From Lachnospiraceae bacterium (GTDB lineage Bacteria > Bacillota > Clostridia > Lachnospirales > Lachnospiraceae): a stretch of DNA of 64,000 nt. The notes beneath the pieces were generated by a model. That model was not told the origin of the DNA. It saw only the letters and a program-made list of their open reading frames with translations, and searched no databases. Positions 36,835 through 44,902 of this stretch are shown here, piece after piece (the stretch's first letter is position 1; each line of letters starts with the position of its first letter). A program made the translations under genes and the position numbers. Location: contig SVEY01000001.1 of NCBI GenBank assembly GCA_015057165.1, forward strand, positions 152,680 to 216,679, written 5' to 3'.

Positions 36835-37290
36835 ATGAAGAAAATATCTAAGATTATTGTTGCATTATTATGTGTATTAACATTAGGGTTAATTGTTTCC
36901 GGCTGTAGTTGTACTTCAGACAACAGCAAGTCAAATCAAACAGATAATAAAACAGCTGCAACAACAGATAATACTACAAGAAATTATAGTGATTCTGGTA
37001 AAAACAAAGATGTTAATAAAAATTCCGATACAAAGGGAGATGGCATTGTAGGCAGTTGGAGGTTTGATGATCAAGGTGCAAGCCTTGTATTTACATTTAA
37101 CGCAGATAAGACAGGTACATACGATATTATGGGACAGAAGATGGATTTTACATATAATGACGATGGTTCAGACCTTAATATTAAGTTTAATGGTGATACT
37201 AATGTAACAAGCACACCATATACGCTTAATGGTGACACACTCACAATTAAGGATGCATCCGGCGAGGCTCTTGTTTATAAGAGAATATAA
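36835..37290 (+). CDS. Secreted lipoprotein with a C-terminal lipocalin-like (DUF5640-type) domain
   Basis: About 151 residues. A lipoprotein signal peptide ends in the lipobox 'LIVSGC', so the protein should be diacylated and held on the outer face of the membrane. A Ser/Thr/Asn-rich linker (about 30-72) leads to a small beta domain that begins 'IVGSWRFDDQGASLVFTFN', with 'KTGTYDIMGQ' and 'YTLNGDTLTIKD'; the G-x-W-x6 pattern is typical of this domain family in Clostridia. AGGAGG precedes the ATG at 36835; an earlier in-frame start would lengthen the signal. Substrate unknown. Confidence 0.8.
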   Translation: MKKISKIIVALLCVLTLGLIVSGCSCTSDNSKSNQTDNKTAATTDNTTRNYSDSGKNKDVNKNSDTKGDGIVGSWRFDDQGASLVFTFNADKTGTYDIMGQKMDFTYNDDGSDLNIKFNGDTNVTSTPYTLNGDTLTIKDASGEALVYKRI

Positions 37291-37319
37291 TATTAATCAA
37301 AAAAAGGGAGGAAATAATT

Positions 37320-37526
37320 ATGGATAAGAAATTAATAGGAATAGTATGTGCAAGCATTAGTATGGTTTCGGTTGTAGTATTCTTAATTTTAAGTTTTGCT
37401 GTAGGACTTGATACTTCTTGGACTTGGCTCGTGTTTGTTGTAGCAGGAGTTTCTTGTGCGATTGTATCTATGATTGGTAACTATATATATAACAAGAAGA
37501 ATGGGGATTTGAAAGAAGATAAATGA
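37320..37526 (+). CDS. Small two-helix membrane protein
   Basis: A 68-residue protein with two hydrophobic segments (about 6-27 and 34-55) and a charged tail 'NKKNGDLKEDK'. GGGAGG lies in good position. It follows the lipoprotein by 29 bases and is closed by a terminator at 37598. No family recognised. Confidence 0.6.
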   Translation: MDKKLIGIVCASISMVSVVVFLILSFAVGLDTSWTWLVFVVAGVSCAIVSMIGNYIYNKKNGDLKEDK

Positions 37527-37597
37527 TTAATAGCTGCTCAAAAGGAAGAAAGATTTATCATACGAGAGAATAGTATATATTCTGATTATCAAGATTC

Positions 37598-37638
37598 GCC
37601 ACTTTAAGCCTATTAATGCATAAAGTGGCTTATTTTTT
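37598..37638 (+). terminator. Intrinsic terminator after the small membrane protein
   Basis: GCCACTTTA pairs with TAAAGTGGC and is followed by TTATTTTTTT. It sits directly before the decayed ATPase gene. Confidence 0.82.
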
Positions 37639-37641
37639 TCA

Positions 37642-38142
37642 AAGTTATGGAATGATATTGCACTCAGACAGGCTATAGATTATTTTGATGGTGTTGTGTC
37701 TGATGATATAAGTCGAGCGAATGAATCAAAAAAAAGCGAAGACAGAGCAAGGAGACTTATGCGTTCTTATATTTGTTATAGAAGATGCACCGGCATGGAA
37801 TCCGAATCTTAGGTCTAAATCGGCAATAAGAACAACTGATACAAGATATTATGCAGATCCATCCATTGCGACTGCGGCACTTGGTATTGGACCTGATGAT
37901 TTATTAAATGATCTTGATACGATGGGACTGCTTTTTGAAAACTTATGTATACGTGACTTGAGGGTTTATTCAGAATCATTAGAAGGCAAGGTGCGAATAA
38001 CTTAATAAAACTCGAAAAAAAGATTGATACATCTAAGATGAATGAGCCGGCATTTAAGATGGTGTTATGTGGAGTGGCACCATATGCATATACAAGAAAA
38101 GATGGCGTAGCTGTTGTCCCAATTTCTTGCCTTAGGGATTAA
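37642..38142 (+). pseudogene. Decayed AAA ATPase of the DUF4143 type, with internal deletions
   Basis: Three pieces of one ancestral protein lie in order but in different frames. First, KLWNDIALRQAIDYFDGVVSDDI and on to RRLMRSY (37642 to about 37765). Second, VIEDAPAWNPNLRSKSAIR through the GPDDLLNDLDTMGLLFENLC region (about 37773 to 37995), typical of the DUF4143 region. Third, NLIKLEKKIDTSKMNEPAFK to the stop after VVPISCLRD (about 38000 to 38142). The P-loop N terminus is missing altogether. The junctions fuse distant parts, so the gene must have lost at least two internal segments and cannot make a working ATPase. The 94-codon frame from 37721 spans one junction and is not a real gene. 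Confidence 0.82.
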
Positions 38143-38153
38143 TACCCATCTCG

Positions 38154-38199
38154 AAAAAGAGCGAACTTGTTGCTAAGATTATAGATGTACTTGGTTAGG
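38154..38199 (+). repeat. 46-bp direct repeat, copy 2 (before the HPt gene)
   Basis: Exact copy of 36597-36642. Here it precedes the HPt gene at the spacing (GGAGGCATT then ATG) expected if the receiver gene once stood directly upstream. Confidence 0.95.
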
Positions 38200-38206
38200 A
38201 GGCATT

Positions 38207-38809
38207 ATGGAATATGATTTAACTTATCTAAATAACCTAGGTCTTGATACTTCTAAAGGCCTAGAATATATGAGAAGCGAAGATAAATATATATCAGCTG
38301 TTCAAAGATATTATAAAAGCTATGATAATAATCTATCTAAACTAACAGAATTCTACAACAATAAGGATTATAAAAACTATTGTATAGTTGTTCATTCATT
38401 AAAAAGTAATTCAAAGATGATTGGCCAAAACAATCTTGCACAGTCTTTTGCAGAACTAGAAATTGCAGCAAACGACAGTGATTATATTACAATAAATAAA
38501 AATCACTCTATTGTCTTAGAAGAATGGGGGAAATTCATAACCAAATTAAAGCCAATAGGTGAAATGAAGTTAATAAAGCCAGAAGATGAAATAACTTCAT
38601 CCGAAGCAAAAGAAATTACAAGAGAACTTCTAATTGCCTTAGATGATTTCGATGACGAATTATCTAGTGAATTAATTCACAAATTATCCGGATATCCCTT
38701 TAGATTAACTCAAAGAGAACTTCTTGATAAAGCAATAGAGTATGTGGAAGACTTCTTATATGATGATGCTGCAACAATTATTAAAGATATAGAGAAAACT
38801 ATTGAATAA
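38207..38809 (+). CDS. HPt-domain phosphotransfer protein
   Basis: A 200-residue protein. The HPt domain (about 25-110) carries the phosphoacceptor H63 in 'CIVVHSLKSNSKMIG', nearly the same as the HPt motif of the hybrid kinase. The C-terminal 80 residues are a helical segment of unknown role that ends 'FLYDDAATIIKDIEKTIE'. It is likely the third member of the kinase-receiver relay; a duplication/insertion now separates it from the receiver gene. GGAGG precedes the ATG. Confidence 0.85.
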   Translation: MEYDLTYLNNLGLDTSKGLEYMRSEDKYISAVQRYYKSYDNNLSKLTEFYNNKDYKNYCIVVHSLKSNSKMIGQNNLAQSFAELEIAANDSDYITINKNHSIVLEEWGKFITKLKPIGEMKLIKPEDEITSSEAKEITRELLIALDDFDDELSSELIHKLSGYPFRLTQRELLDKAIEYVEDFLYDDAATIIKDIEKTIE

Positions 38810-38930
38810 TAGGTAATATTACAGATTAGACATAGAAATCAACCGAGTAATCATTTTGCATAGAAACAGAAACAATTAATTGTTAGAATGTGATTATTAA
38901 TTTCTAGAGCGTGAAAAAAGGAGGATTTTT

Positions 38931-39731
38931 ATGGTTAAAAGAAATGAGAAAAAAGTTGTAGTAGCATTGTCAATTGCACTATTACTTGTATTTTCTATGG
39001 TAGCAAGTATTATACCAGCAGTAAAGAGTGAAGCGGCAGCACCTACTTTTAATGGAACTATTAGCGTTACTATACCACCTGTTGGTTCTACTTTAGACCA
39101 AAGTACATTTGGCAATTATATTGCAATTGAAAGAACACCTGCTGCTGATGCTTATATTGTTGCAGCAAGTCGACCACCATCACTTGATGAAGTGAATGAA
39201 TGGCTTTTAGGAACACTTAATTCAGGCAGTAGTTATGTGACACCAAGTTGGGGATATCCTTCAGATTATTCAACAACTGTAGAAGCGGGAAAAGACTATT
39301 ATTTTGTTTATGTATTCTTTGCAGACACCTTATTTAATGAAGATTCTACAGTTACTGTTAATGGAGCAACTGACCAAAATTTCTTAGGTGTAAAAAACAA
39401 TTCTACTGGAACTGGTGATCTTGGTCTAATGGCCGGATGGGTTAAAGTATCTATTCCAGAAGATCCTTCGTCAGATACACCTGTTGATCCTGGTACTACT
39501 TCGTCAGATACACCTGTTGATTCTGGTACTTCTAGCACATCTGCAAGTACTGATACTAATACTGTACCTGCAACTGATCAGGTAACTCCTAGTGCAGATA
39601 CAACCAGCAATACAACTAAAGCTACTGCACCTAAGACAGAAGATGCACTTCCAATAGTTCTAATCATATCTATTATTGGAGCTGGTGCATTAACATCAGT
39701 AATAACTATTGTTAGTCGTAAGAGACAGTAG
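38931..39731 (+). CDS. Secreted surface protein with a C-terminal sorting-like signal
   Basis: A 266-residue exported protein. The N-terminal signal (about 1-36) ends near 'SEAAAPTF'. A folded region (about 37-180) follows, then a Ser/Thr/Asp/Pro linker with repeats of 'SSDTPVD' (about 183-240). The C terminus has 'APKTEDALP', a hydrophobic helix and 'RKRQ'; it resembles the PKTxD-type signals that Clostridial sortases use in place of LPXTG, though cleavage is not certain. No enzymatic motif. It stands alone with its own strong RBS (AAGGAGG) and terminator. Its neighbours suggest it might be a target of the signalling block. Confidence 0.75.
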   Translation: MVKRNEKKVVVALSIALLLVFSMVASIIPAVKSEAAAPTFNGTISVTIPPVGSTLDQSTFGNYIAIERTPAADAYIVAASRPPSLDEVNEWLLGTLNSGSSYVTPSWGYPSDYSTTVEAGKDYYFVYVFFADTLFNEDSTVTVNGATDQNFLGVKNNSTGTGDLGLMAGWVKVSIPEDPSSDTPVDPGTTSSDTPVDSGTSSTSASTDTNTVPATDQVTPSADTTSNTTKATAPKTEDALPIVLIISIIGAGALTSVITIVSRKRQ

Positions 39732-39765
39732 GAAAATGTATTACAACTAGAAATTAAATCCTATG

Positions 39766-39802
39766 ACCCATGTAGCAATATATTTTGATACATGGGTTTT
39801 TT
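39766..39802 (+). terminator. Intrinsic terminator of the surface protein gene
   Basis: ACCCATGTA pairs with TACATGGGT and is followed by TTTTT. The 39803-39915 stretch after it is AT-rich with no gene; it holds imperfect repeats of CCTTATTAATATT. Confidence 0.87.
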
Positions 39803-39915
39803 GTAATTAGAATCAAAATACATTTTATTATTAAAAATCCCTAATTTATTACGAAAAATCCTTATTAATATTTAAAAAATGGTTCATAAAAAGCCTTATT
39901 AATATTCAAAAAATA

Positions 39916-39944
39916 TTGACAAATGTGTATAAACTCTGTATTAT
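39916..39944 (+). promoter_or_regulatory. Promoter of rplU-prp-rpmA
   Basis: TTGACA (39916-39921) and TATTAT (39939-39944) with a 17-base spacer. It directly precedes the structured L21 leader. Confidence 0.82.
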
Positions 39945-39954
39945 ATTAGAGTAT

Positions 39955-40105
39955 GTGCCGCTCAGGAAGGGTTCATAAAGTAATAATTTGTATTCACAAT
40001 GAGTCTCGCCTCATTTTAGTTTTCCCTATGGGAAAAGAGGCTCGACGTGTAGTCAATCGTCTACGACGATTAACAACATTATTCACCTGCACTGGCGAGT
40101 AATGA
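39955..40105 (+). ncRNA. Ribosomal protein L21 leader RNA
   Basis: About 150 transcribed bases between the promoter and rplU, GC-richer than the neighbourhood. They contain GAGTCTCGCCTC and AGAGGCTCGACGTG segments and the hairpin TTTTCCCTATGGGAAAA, and end in CACTGGCGAG before the ribosome site. Firmicutes rplU genes carry a structured autoregulatory leader (the L21 leader family) at this place. Location and structure fit, but a covariance-model match could not be run. Confidence 0.7.
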
Positions 40106-40123
40106 TAAAAAGGAGGAAAGCTT

Positions 40124-40432
40124 ATGTACGCAATTATTGCAACAGGTGGTAAACAGTACAAAGTATCTGAAGGCGATATCATTACAATTGAGAAGCTTGG
40201 CGTTGAAGCTGGTAAGAAAGTAAAGTTCGACCAAGTACTTGCAATTGGTGGCGATTCACTTAAGGTTGGTGATCCAACTGTAAAAGGTGCCTCAGTTGAA
40301 GCTTCTGTAGTTCGCGAAGGCAGAGCTAAGAAAGTTATCGTTTATAAGTATAAGCCAAAGACTGGTTATCATAAGAAGAATGGTCATAGACAACCATTTA
40401 CTCAAGTTAAGATTGAGAAGATCAACGGTTAA
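40124..40432 (+). CDS. rplU: 50S ribosomal protein L21
   Basis: A 102-residue L21: '[18 protein letters not shown]' at the N terminus, '[22 protein letters not shown]' near the end. AGGAGG lies upstream. First gene of the conserved rplU-prp-rpmA operon; its leader probably senses free L21. Confidence 0.98.
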   Translation: MYAIIATGGKQYKVSEGDIITIEKLGVEAGKKVKFDQVLAIGGDSLKVGDPTVKGASVEASVVREGRAKKVIVYKYKPKTGYHKKNGHRQPFTQVKIEKING

Positions 40433-40438
40433 TCAATT

Positions 40439-40762
40439 ATGATTAAAGTTACAATTTACAAAGAACATAATGATTTTGTAAGAATTACTACTGATGGACA
40501 TGCCAATTTCGATGAATATGGTCGTGATATAGTATGTTCTGGTGTATCATCTATAGTAATTAATACAATTAATTCTATAGAGAAGTTAACAGATGCTACA
40601 TTACATGTTGAATCTAATGACGATAAAGGATTTATTGATTGTGCTATTAATAATCCAAATCATGATAGCAATTTACTTATGAAATCACTAGTTCTTGGAT
40701 TAGAAGGAATAAGAGTTTCTTATTCTAAGAAGTATTTACAGATTATTATAAGGGAGGTGTAG
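40439..40762 (+). CDS. prp: Ribosomal-processing cysteine protease Prp
   Basis: A 107-residue YsxB/Prp. It has the catalytic His in 'TDGHANFDEYGRDIVCSGVS' with the catalytic Cys 11 residues later ('VCSGVSS'). In Staphylococcus Prp removes the N-terminal extension of L27, and the L27 next door has exactly such an extension. It starts seven bases after rplU. Confidence 0.93.
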   Translation: MIKVTIYKEHNDFVRITTDGHANFDEYGRDIVCSGVSSIVINTINSIEKLTDATLHVESNDDKGFIDCAINNPNHDSNLLMKSLVLGLEGIRVSYSKKYLQIIIREV

Positions 40763-40765
40763 AAA

Positions 40766-41050
40766 ATGATGAAAATGAACCTTCAATTTTTCGCTCATAA
40801 AAAAGGAATGGGTTCCACAAAGAACGGTCGTGACTCTGAGTCTAAGAGATTAGGCGCTAAGAGAGCTGATGGACAGTTTGTTAAAGCTGGAAACATATTA
40901 TACAGACAACGTGGTACTAGAATTCATCCTGGTACAAATGTAGGAATCGGAGGAGATGATACACTTTTTGCTAAGGTTGATGGTGTATTACATTTCGAAA
41001 GAAAGGGAAGAGACAAGAAAGTTGCTTCTGTATATCCTGTAGAGAAATAG
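40766..41050 (+). CDS. rpmA: 50S ribosomal protein L27 with cleavable N-terminal extension
   Basis: A 94-residue L27. The first residues '[14 protein letters not shown]' contain the 'NLQFFA' Prp site; cleavage after the FFA region would expose 'HKKG', the end that reaches toward the peptidyl transferase centre. '[19 protein letters not shown]' and '[20 protein letters not shown]' are standard. GGGAGG lies upstream. A terminator follows at 41055. Confidence 0.97.
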   Translation: MMKMNLQFFAHKKGMGSTKNGRDSESKRLGAKRADGQFVKAGNILYRQRGTRIHPGTNVGIGGDDTLFAKVDGVLHFERKGRDKKVASVYPVEK

Positions 41051-41054
41051 TTTT

Positions 41055-41098
41055 AAAGCCCTTCTAATAGAAATCTAGTTTAGAAGGGCTTTTTATTT
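41055..41098 (+). terminator. Intrinsic terminator after rpmA
   Basis: AAGCCCTTCTAA pairs with TTTAGAAGGGCTT, followed by TTTATTTG. It separates the ribosomal protein operon from obgE, although some read-through is likely. Confidence 0.87.
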
Positions 41099-41137
41099 GT
41101 TATATTACAAATTGATTTGTAATGAAAGGTGAAAAAA

Positions 41138-42421
41138 ATGTTCGCTGATAGAGCAAGAATAATAATTAAATCAGGTCGCGGTGGCGATGGTCATGTAAGC
41201 TTTAGACGCGAAAAGTACGTTCCAAATGGCGGCCCCGATGGTGGCGATGGCGGAAAAGGCGGCGATGTAATATTCGAGGTAGATCCCGGTGTAAACACAC
41301 TTGCCGACTATCGTCATAGAAGAAAATTTGCAGCAACTCCAGGAGAAGAGGGCAAGAAAAAGAATTGCCACGGCAAAAATGGGGAAGATATCATACTTAA
41401 AGTGCCAGAAGGAACAGTTGTATATGACGCTGAATCCAAAAAGGTTATATGCGATTTATCAGGTGATACAAAAAGAGTTGTAGTTCTTGAAGGTGGTCGT
41501 GGAGGCCTAGGCAATCAGCATTTTGCCACTTCTAAAATGCAGGCTCCTAAATATGCAAAACCAGGTGGAGATGCAATAGAAATTGAAGTTATTCTTGAGC
41601 TTAAAGTAATAGCAGATGTAGGACTTGTGGGATTCCCAAATGTTGGAAAATCAACATTTCTTTCACGAGTTACAAATGCCAATCCTAAGATTGCGAATTA
41701 TCATTTCACAACACTTAATCCTAATCTTGGAGTAGTTGATCTTGATAGTTCAAATAGTTTTGTTATTGCTGATATTCCTGGTCTTATCGAAGGAGCATCA
41801 GAGGGCGTAGGACTTGGATATGAATTTCTTCGTCATATAGAAAGGACTAAAGTAATAGTTCATATAATTGACGGAGCATCTGTGGAAGGACGAGATCCAA
41901 TAGAAGATATCAATGCTATTAACAAAGAAATGCAACAATATGATGAGAATCTACTGAGTAAACCTCAAGTTATTGTTGCAAACAAAATGGACGTTTGTCC
42001 AGAAAAAGAAGAAGAAATTCTAGAAAAAATAAAAAATAACATCAACTTGGATAAAGTAAATGTACTTGGTATGTCAGCAGTAAGTGGCAAAGGCGTAAAA
42101 GAAGTGCTTTGGCATATAAAAAGCTTACTTGATTCATGTGATAATGAAATAATTACATATGAAAAAGAATTTGATCCAATGGATTTAGTAGATAAAGAAG
42201 AACCTTTTACAATAGAAATTGATAAAGAAGGAAGATTTGTTGTAGAAGGTCCGAAAATTGAGAAAATGTTATCTTATACAAATCTTGAATCTGAAAAAGG
42301 TTTTTTATTCTTTCAAAAGTTTATAAAAGAGCAAAAAATTGATGAAAGACTTGAAGAAATGGGCATAGAGGAAGGCGACACTGTTAAAATGTATGGACTT
42401 TTGTTTGAGTATTACAAATAA
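41138..42421 (+). CDS. obgE: GTPase ObgE/CgtA
   Basis: A 427-residue Obg GTPase involved in 50S assembly and stringent control. The glycine-rich Obg fold is at the N terminus ('SGRGGDGHVSFRREKYVPNG', 'GGDGGKGGDVIFE'). The G domain has 'GFPNVGKST', 'DIPGLIEGASEG' and 'ANKMD', and there is a C-terminal OCT domain (about 350-427). The ATG at 41138 with AAAGGTG upstream was preferred over a GTG nine bases earlier. Confidence 0.97.
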   Translation: MFADRARIIIKSGRGGDGHVSFRREKYVPNGGPDGGDGGKGGDVIFEVDPGVNTLADYRHRRKFAATPGEEGKKKNCHGKNGEDIILKVPEGTVVYDAESKKVICDLSGDTKRVVVLEGGRGGLGNQHFATSKMQAPKYAKPGGDAIEIEVILELKVIADVGLVGFPNVGKSTFLSRVTNANPKIANYHFTTLNPNLGVVDLDSSNSFVIADIPGLIEGASEGVGLGYEFLRHIERTKVIVHIIDGASVEGRDPIEDINAINKEMQQYDENLLSKPQVIVANKMDVCPEKEEEILEKIKNNINLDKVNVLGMSAVSGKGVKEVLWHIKSLLDSCDNEIITYEKEFDPMDLVDKEEPFTIEIDKEGRFVVEGPKIEKMLSYTNLESEKGFLFFQKFIKEQKIDERLEEMGIEEGDTVKMYGLLFEYYK

Positions 42422-42443
42422 TAATATTTAAGGAGTGTTTTTT

Positions 42444-42734
42444 ATGCTTAATTCAAAACAAAGAAAATATCTTTATTCTATGACAAATGATATGCAACCT
42501 GTTGTTAATATTGGCAAGTCATCATTAACACCAGAAATAATAACAAGTGTTGATGAAGCGCTTGAAGCAAGGGAATTAATTAAGGTTTCTATCTTGAAGA
42601 ATTGTCCTGATGTTACAAGCCAGATTGCTATAACAATATCTGAAAGAACTCATAGTGAAGTTGTAAGGATTATTGGCAAGAAAATTGTTCTATATAGAGC
42701 TGCAAAAAAGCCAAAAATTGAGTTGCCAGATTAA
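42444..42734 (+). CDS. yhbY: YhbY-type RNA-binding protein (CRM domain)
   Basis: A 96-residue CRS1/YhbY domain: 'LNSKQRKYLYSMTNDMQPVV', 'IGKSSLT' and 'VRIIGKKIVLYRAAK'. It associates with pre-50S particles in E. coli. AGGAG at 42431-42435 supports the ATG at 42444. It lies between obgE and nadD, as in most Clostridia. Confidence 0.93.
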   Translation: MLNSKQRKYLYSMTNDMQPVVNIGKSSLTPEIITSVDEALEARELIKVSILKNCPDVTSQIAITISERTHSEVVRIIGKKIVLYRAAKKPKIELPD

Positions 42735-42748
42735 ATCAGAGGTTATAT

Positions 42749-43972
42749 ATGAATCATACAAATAAACTAAATGATGGCAAAAAAGTAGGTATTCTTGGTG
42801 GTACATTTAATCCAATTCATAGTGGACATATTAATATTGCAAGAAGTGCCCTAAATGAGTGTAAATTAGATGAAATATGGTTTATACCTAATGGATGCCC
42901 ACCTCATAAAAGCATTGATGATAAAGTATCTGCAATTTCAAGATTTAAAATGGTATCTAAAACCATTGCCAATGAAGATAAATTCTATATAAATGATATT
43001 GAACTTAGTTCTATAGAATACAATTATACTCATGTAACTCTAAAAAAGCTTCATGAACAGTTTTCTAATAACAAGTTCTATTTTATTATGGGCGAAGATT
43101 CCTTAAAGAGTTTTGATACTTGGAAAAAACCAGAACTTATATGCAAATATGCGTCTATTATTGTGGCTGTTAGAAGTAACGAAAATGATTTATCTAAATT
43201 AATTGCCGATTATGCAAGAAAATATAATGGCGAGTTCATACAACTAAAATGCAACTATATTGATATATCTTCTACAGAACTTAGAAATAATATCAAATCA
43301 AATGGCTTATCAGATCTTTCTAATATAGAGGAGAAAACAACAAAGTATATTAGAGAACATATGCTATATGAAGAAAATGACCATTTGTCTTTTTACAGCA
43401 TAGAAGATATAAAAGAAGAATTATCTAAGATACTTAAGCCAAAAAGATATAACCATACCCTCGGTGTTATGGATACTGCTATAAATCTTGGTATGAGATA
43501 TGATATCCCACTATATCTTTGCCAGTATTCCGGTTTATTACATGATTGCGCAAAAAGCTATACGAAAGAAGAATTAATAGATTTCTGCGAAAAAAACAAT
43601 ATTGAAATCACTGATTCAGAATACAAGGCTCCACATCTATTGCATTGTAAAGTTGGAGCTTATATGGCAAAAAATGATTTTTCTATAAATGATGATAGAA
43701 TAATTAATGCCATATTATTCCATACTACCGGAAGGCCTAATATGTCTCTTCTTGAACAAATAGTTTTTGTAGCCGATTATATTGAGCCTAACAGAAGTAA
43801 AGCTAATAGATTAAATGAAATTAGAGCTATGGCATATTATAATATTGATATTGCAACAGCAATGATATTACAAGATACCATAAGCTACCTAAAAGATATA
43901 GATGCATTTATTGATGATAAAACAATTAAAACATATGATTATTATTGTGATTTGATTAAAGGAATTGACTAA
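42749..43972 (+). CDS. nadD: NadD-YqeK fusion (nicotinate-nucleotide adenylyltransferase plus HD hydrolase)
   Basis: A 407-residue two-domain protein. Residues about 10-205 are NadD, making deamido-NAD from nicotinate mononucleotide; 'GILGGTFNPIHSGHINIA' is the signature, and 'YIDISSTELRNNI' also fits. Residues about 215-405 are a YqeK-type HD domain ('HTLGVMDTAINLG', 'SGLLHDCAKSY', 'ILFHTTGRPNMS', 'VADYIEPNR'). In Bacillus YqeK is a separate Ap4A hydrolase encoded next to nadD. The two are joined here without a stop. rsfS overlaps by one base. Confidence 0.93.
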   Translation: MNHTNKLNDGKKVGILGGTFNPIHSGHINIARSALNECKLDEIWFIPNGCPPHKSIDDKVSAISRFKMVSKTIANEDKFYINDIELSSIEYNYTHVTLKKLHEQFSNNKFYFIMGEDSLKSFDTWKKPELICKYASIIVAVRSNENDLSKLIADYARKYNGEFIQLKCNYIDISSTELRNNIKSNGLSDLSNIEEKTTKYIREHMLYEENDHLSFYSIEDIKEELSKILKPKRYNHTLGVMDTAINLGMRYDIPLYLCQYSGLLHDCAKSYTKEELIDFCEKNNIEITDSEYKAPHLLHCKVGAYMAKNDFSINDDRIINAILFHTTGRPNMSLLEQIVFVADYIEPNRSKANRLNEIRAMAYYNIDIATAMILQDTISYLKDIDAFIDDKTIKTYDYYCDLIKGID

Positions 43973-44322
43973 TGGACGAAATAAGAGAAAATGTAAAAAA
44001 TGTATATAAGGCAATAGATGATAAAAAAGCCATAGATATAAAGGTAATAGATATATCTTCTGTATCTATTGTTGCTGATTATTTCATTATTGCATCTGCA
44101 AGTAATCCAAATCAATTAGAAGCATTAGAAGATGCTGCAGACAAGGTTATGTATGAAAAGAACATATTGCCAAAGCAAATAGAAGGTGGCAAGAATTCCC
44201 CCTGGATTCTAATGGATTATGGTGATATTATTGTACATCTTTTTACAGAAGAAGGTCGCACCTTCTATGATCTCGAACGTATATGGAGAGATGGAGTAGA
44301 AGTAAATATAGAAGAACTATAA
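43972..44322 (+). CDS. rsfS: Ribosome silencing factor RsfS
   Basis: A 116-residue RsfS/YqeL that binds L14 and prevents subunit joining in starvation. It has 'KAIDIKVIDISSVSIVADYFI', 'ASASNPNQLEALEDA', 'SPWILMDYGDIIVHLF', and 'FYDLERIW'. It overlaps the fused nadD-yqeK stop by one base. It is the last gene of the plus-strand obg block. Confidence 0.95.
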   Translation: MDEIRENVKNVYKAIDDKKAIDIKVIDISSVSIVADYFIIASASNPNQLEALEDAADKVMYEKNILPKQIEGGKNSPWILMDYGDIIVHLFTEEGRTFYDLERIWRDGVEVNIEEL

Positions 44323-44389
44323 TCCTTGTATTCAAACATAAAAAATTAATATAATCTACTTAAATACCGGTATAATTTAGTCTAATAAT

Positions 44390-44737
44390 CTATTTGCATA
44401 CCGGTATTACAATATATTCTCCTGCGTGAATCGTATCATTTTTACTTAAATGGTTAAGAGAACGTATCTCATTAATATAGTCATCAAAATCTCCATATTC
44501 AACAGAATAGTTACTTGTAGCTATATCCCATAATGTTGTACCTGAATCTACACAAATAGTAGAATAGCAGGTATTATAGTTATATGTGTTTTTAGCTGAT
44601 GTTGTAACATTAAATAGTAGTATTAAAGAAATAACGGCTATTATTACACATCCAGCAATTATTAATTTCTTCATTATTTTCTTATTGATTCTTCCAATAT
44701 CACACAAATTTAACACTCTAACACTTCTTGATCTCAT
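44390..44737 (-). CDS. yneA: LysM membrane protein divergent from lexA (YneA-like division inhibitor)
   Basis: A 115-residue protein with one transmembrane helix ('LIIAGCVIIAVISLILLF', about 28-45) and an extracellular LysM domain ('CVDSGTTLWDIATSNYS', 'LNHLSKNDTIHAGEYIVIPV'). That design and the divergent place next to lexA match YneA, the SOS-induced inhibitor of cell division in Bacillus. The ATG at 44737 has AGAGGTG upstream; a longer reading frame would run into lexA control DNA. Identification rests on architecture and synteny, since YneA proteins vary in sequence. Confidence 0.75.
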   Translation of the reverse strand: MRSRSVRVLNLCDIGRINKKIMKKLIIAGCVIIAVISLILLFNVTTSAKNTYNYNTCYSTICVDSGTTLWDIATSNYSVEYGDFDDYINEIRSLNHLSKNDTIHAGEYIVIPVCK

Positions 44738-44775
44738 AATTTCACCTCTTTCTATTATAACTAACCCGAAACGCA

Positions 44776-44902
44776 CGAATAAATGTTCGTAAACATTTGT
44801 TCTGGTAGTATAATAACAAGCGAACAATTGTTTGTCAAGAACTTTTTCGAACAAATTTTCGCAAATATATGTTCCGAAAATTTGTTTGCGAAAATACATT
44901 CG
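44776..44902. promoter_or_regulatory. Cluster of LexA-binding (SOS) boxes
   Basis: The Firmicutes box CGAAC-N4-GTTCG is matched, with few differences, at 44776-44789 (CGAATAAATGTTCG), 44821-44834 (CGAACAATTGTTTG), 44848-44861 (CGAACAAATTTTCG), 44875-44888 (CGAAAATTTGTTTG) and 44889-44902 (CGAAAATACATTCG). They fill the divergent space between yneA and lexA, so LexA should repress both. The number of boxes in so short a space is unusual. Confidence 0.8.

Noticed and set aside
37721-38005. A 94-codon open frame that could be called a small gene.
   Set aside because: It joins pieces of two frames of a decayed ATPase across a deletion junction, so it is part of the pseudogene.
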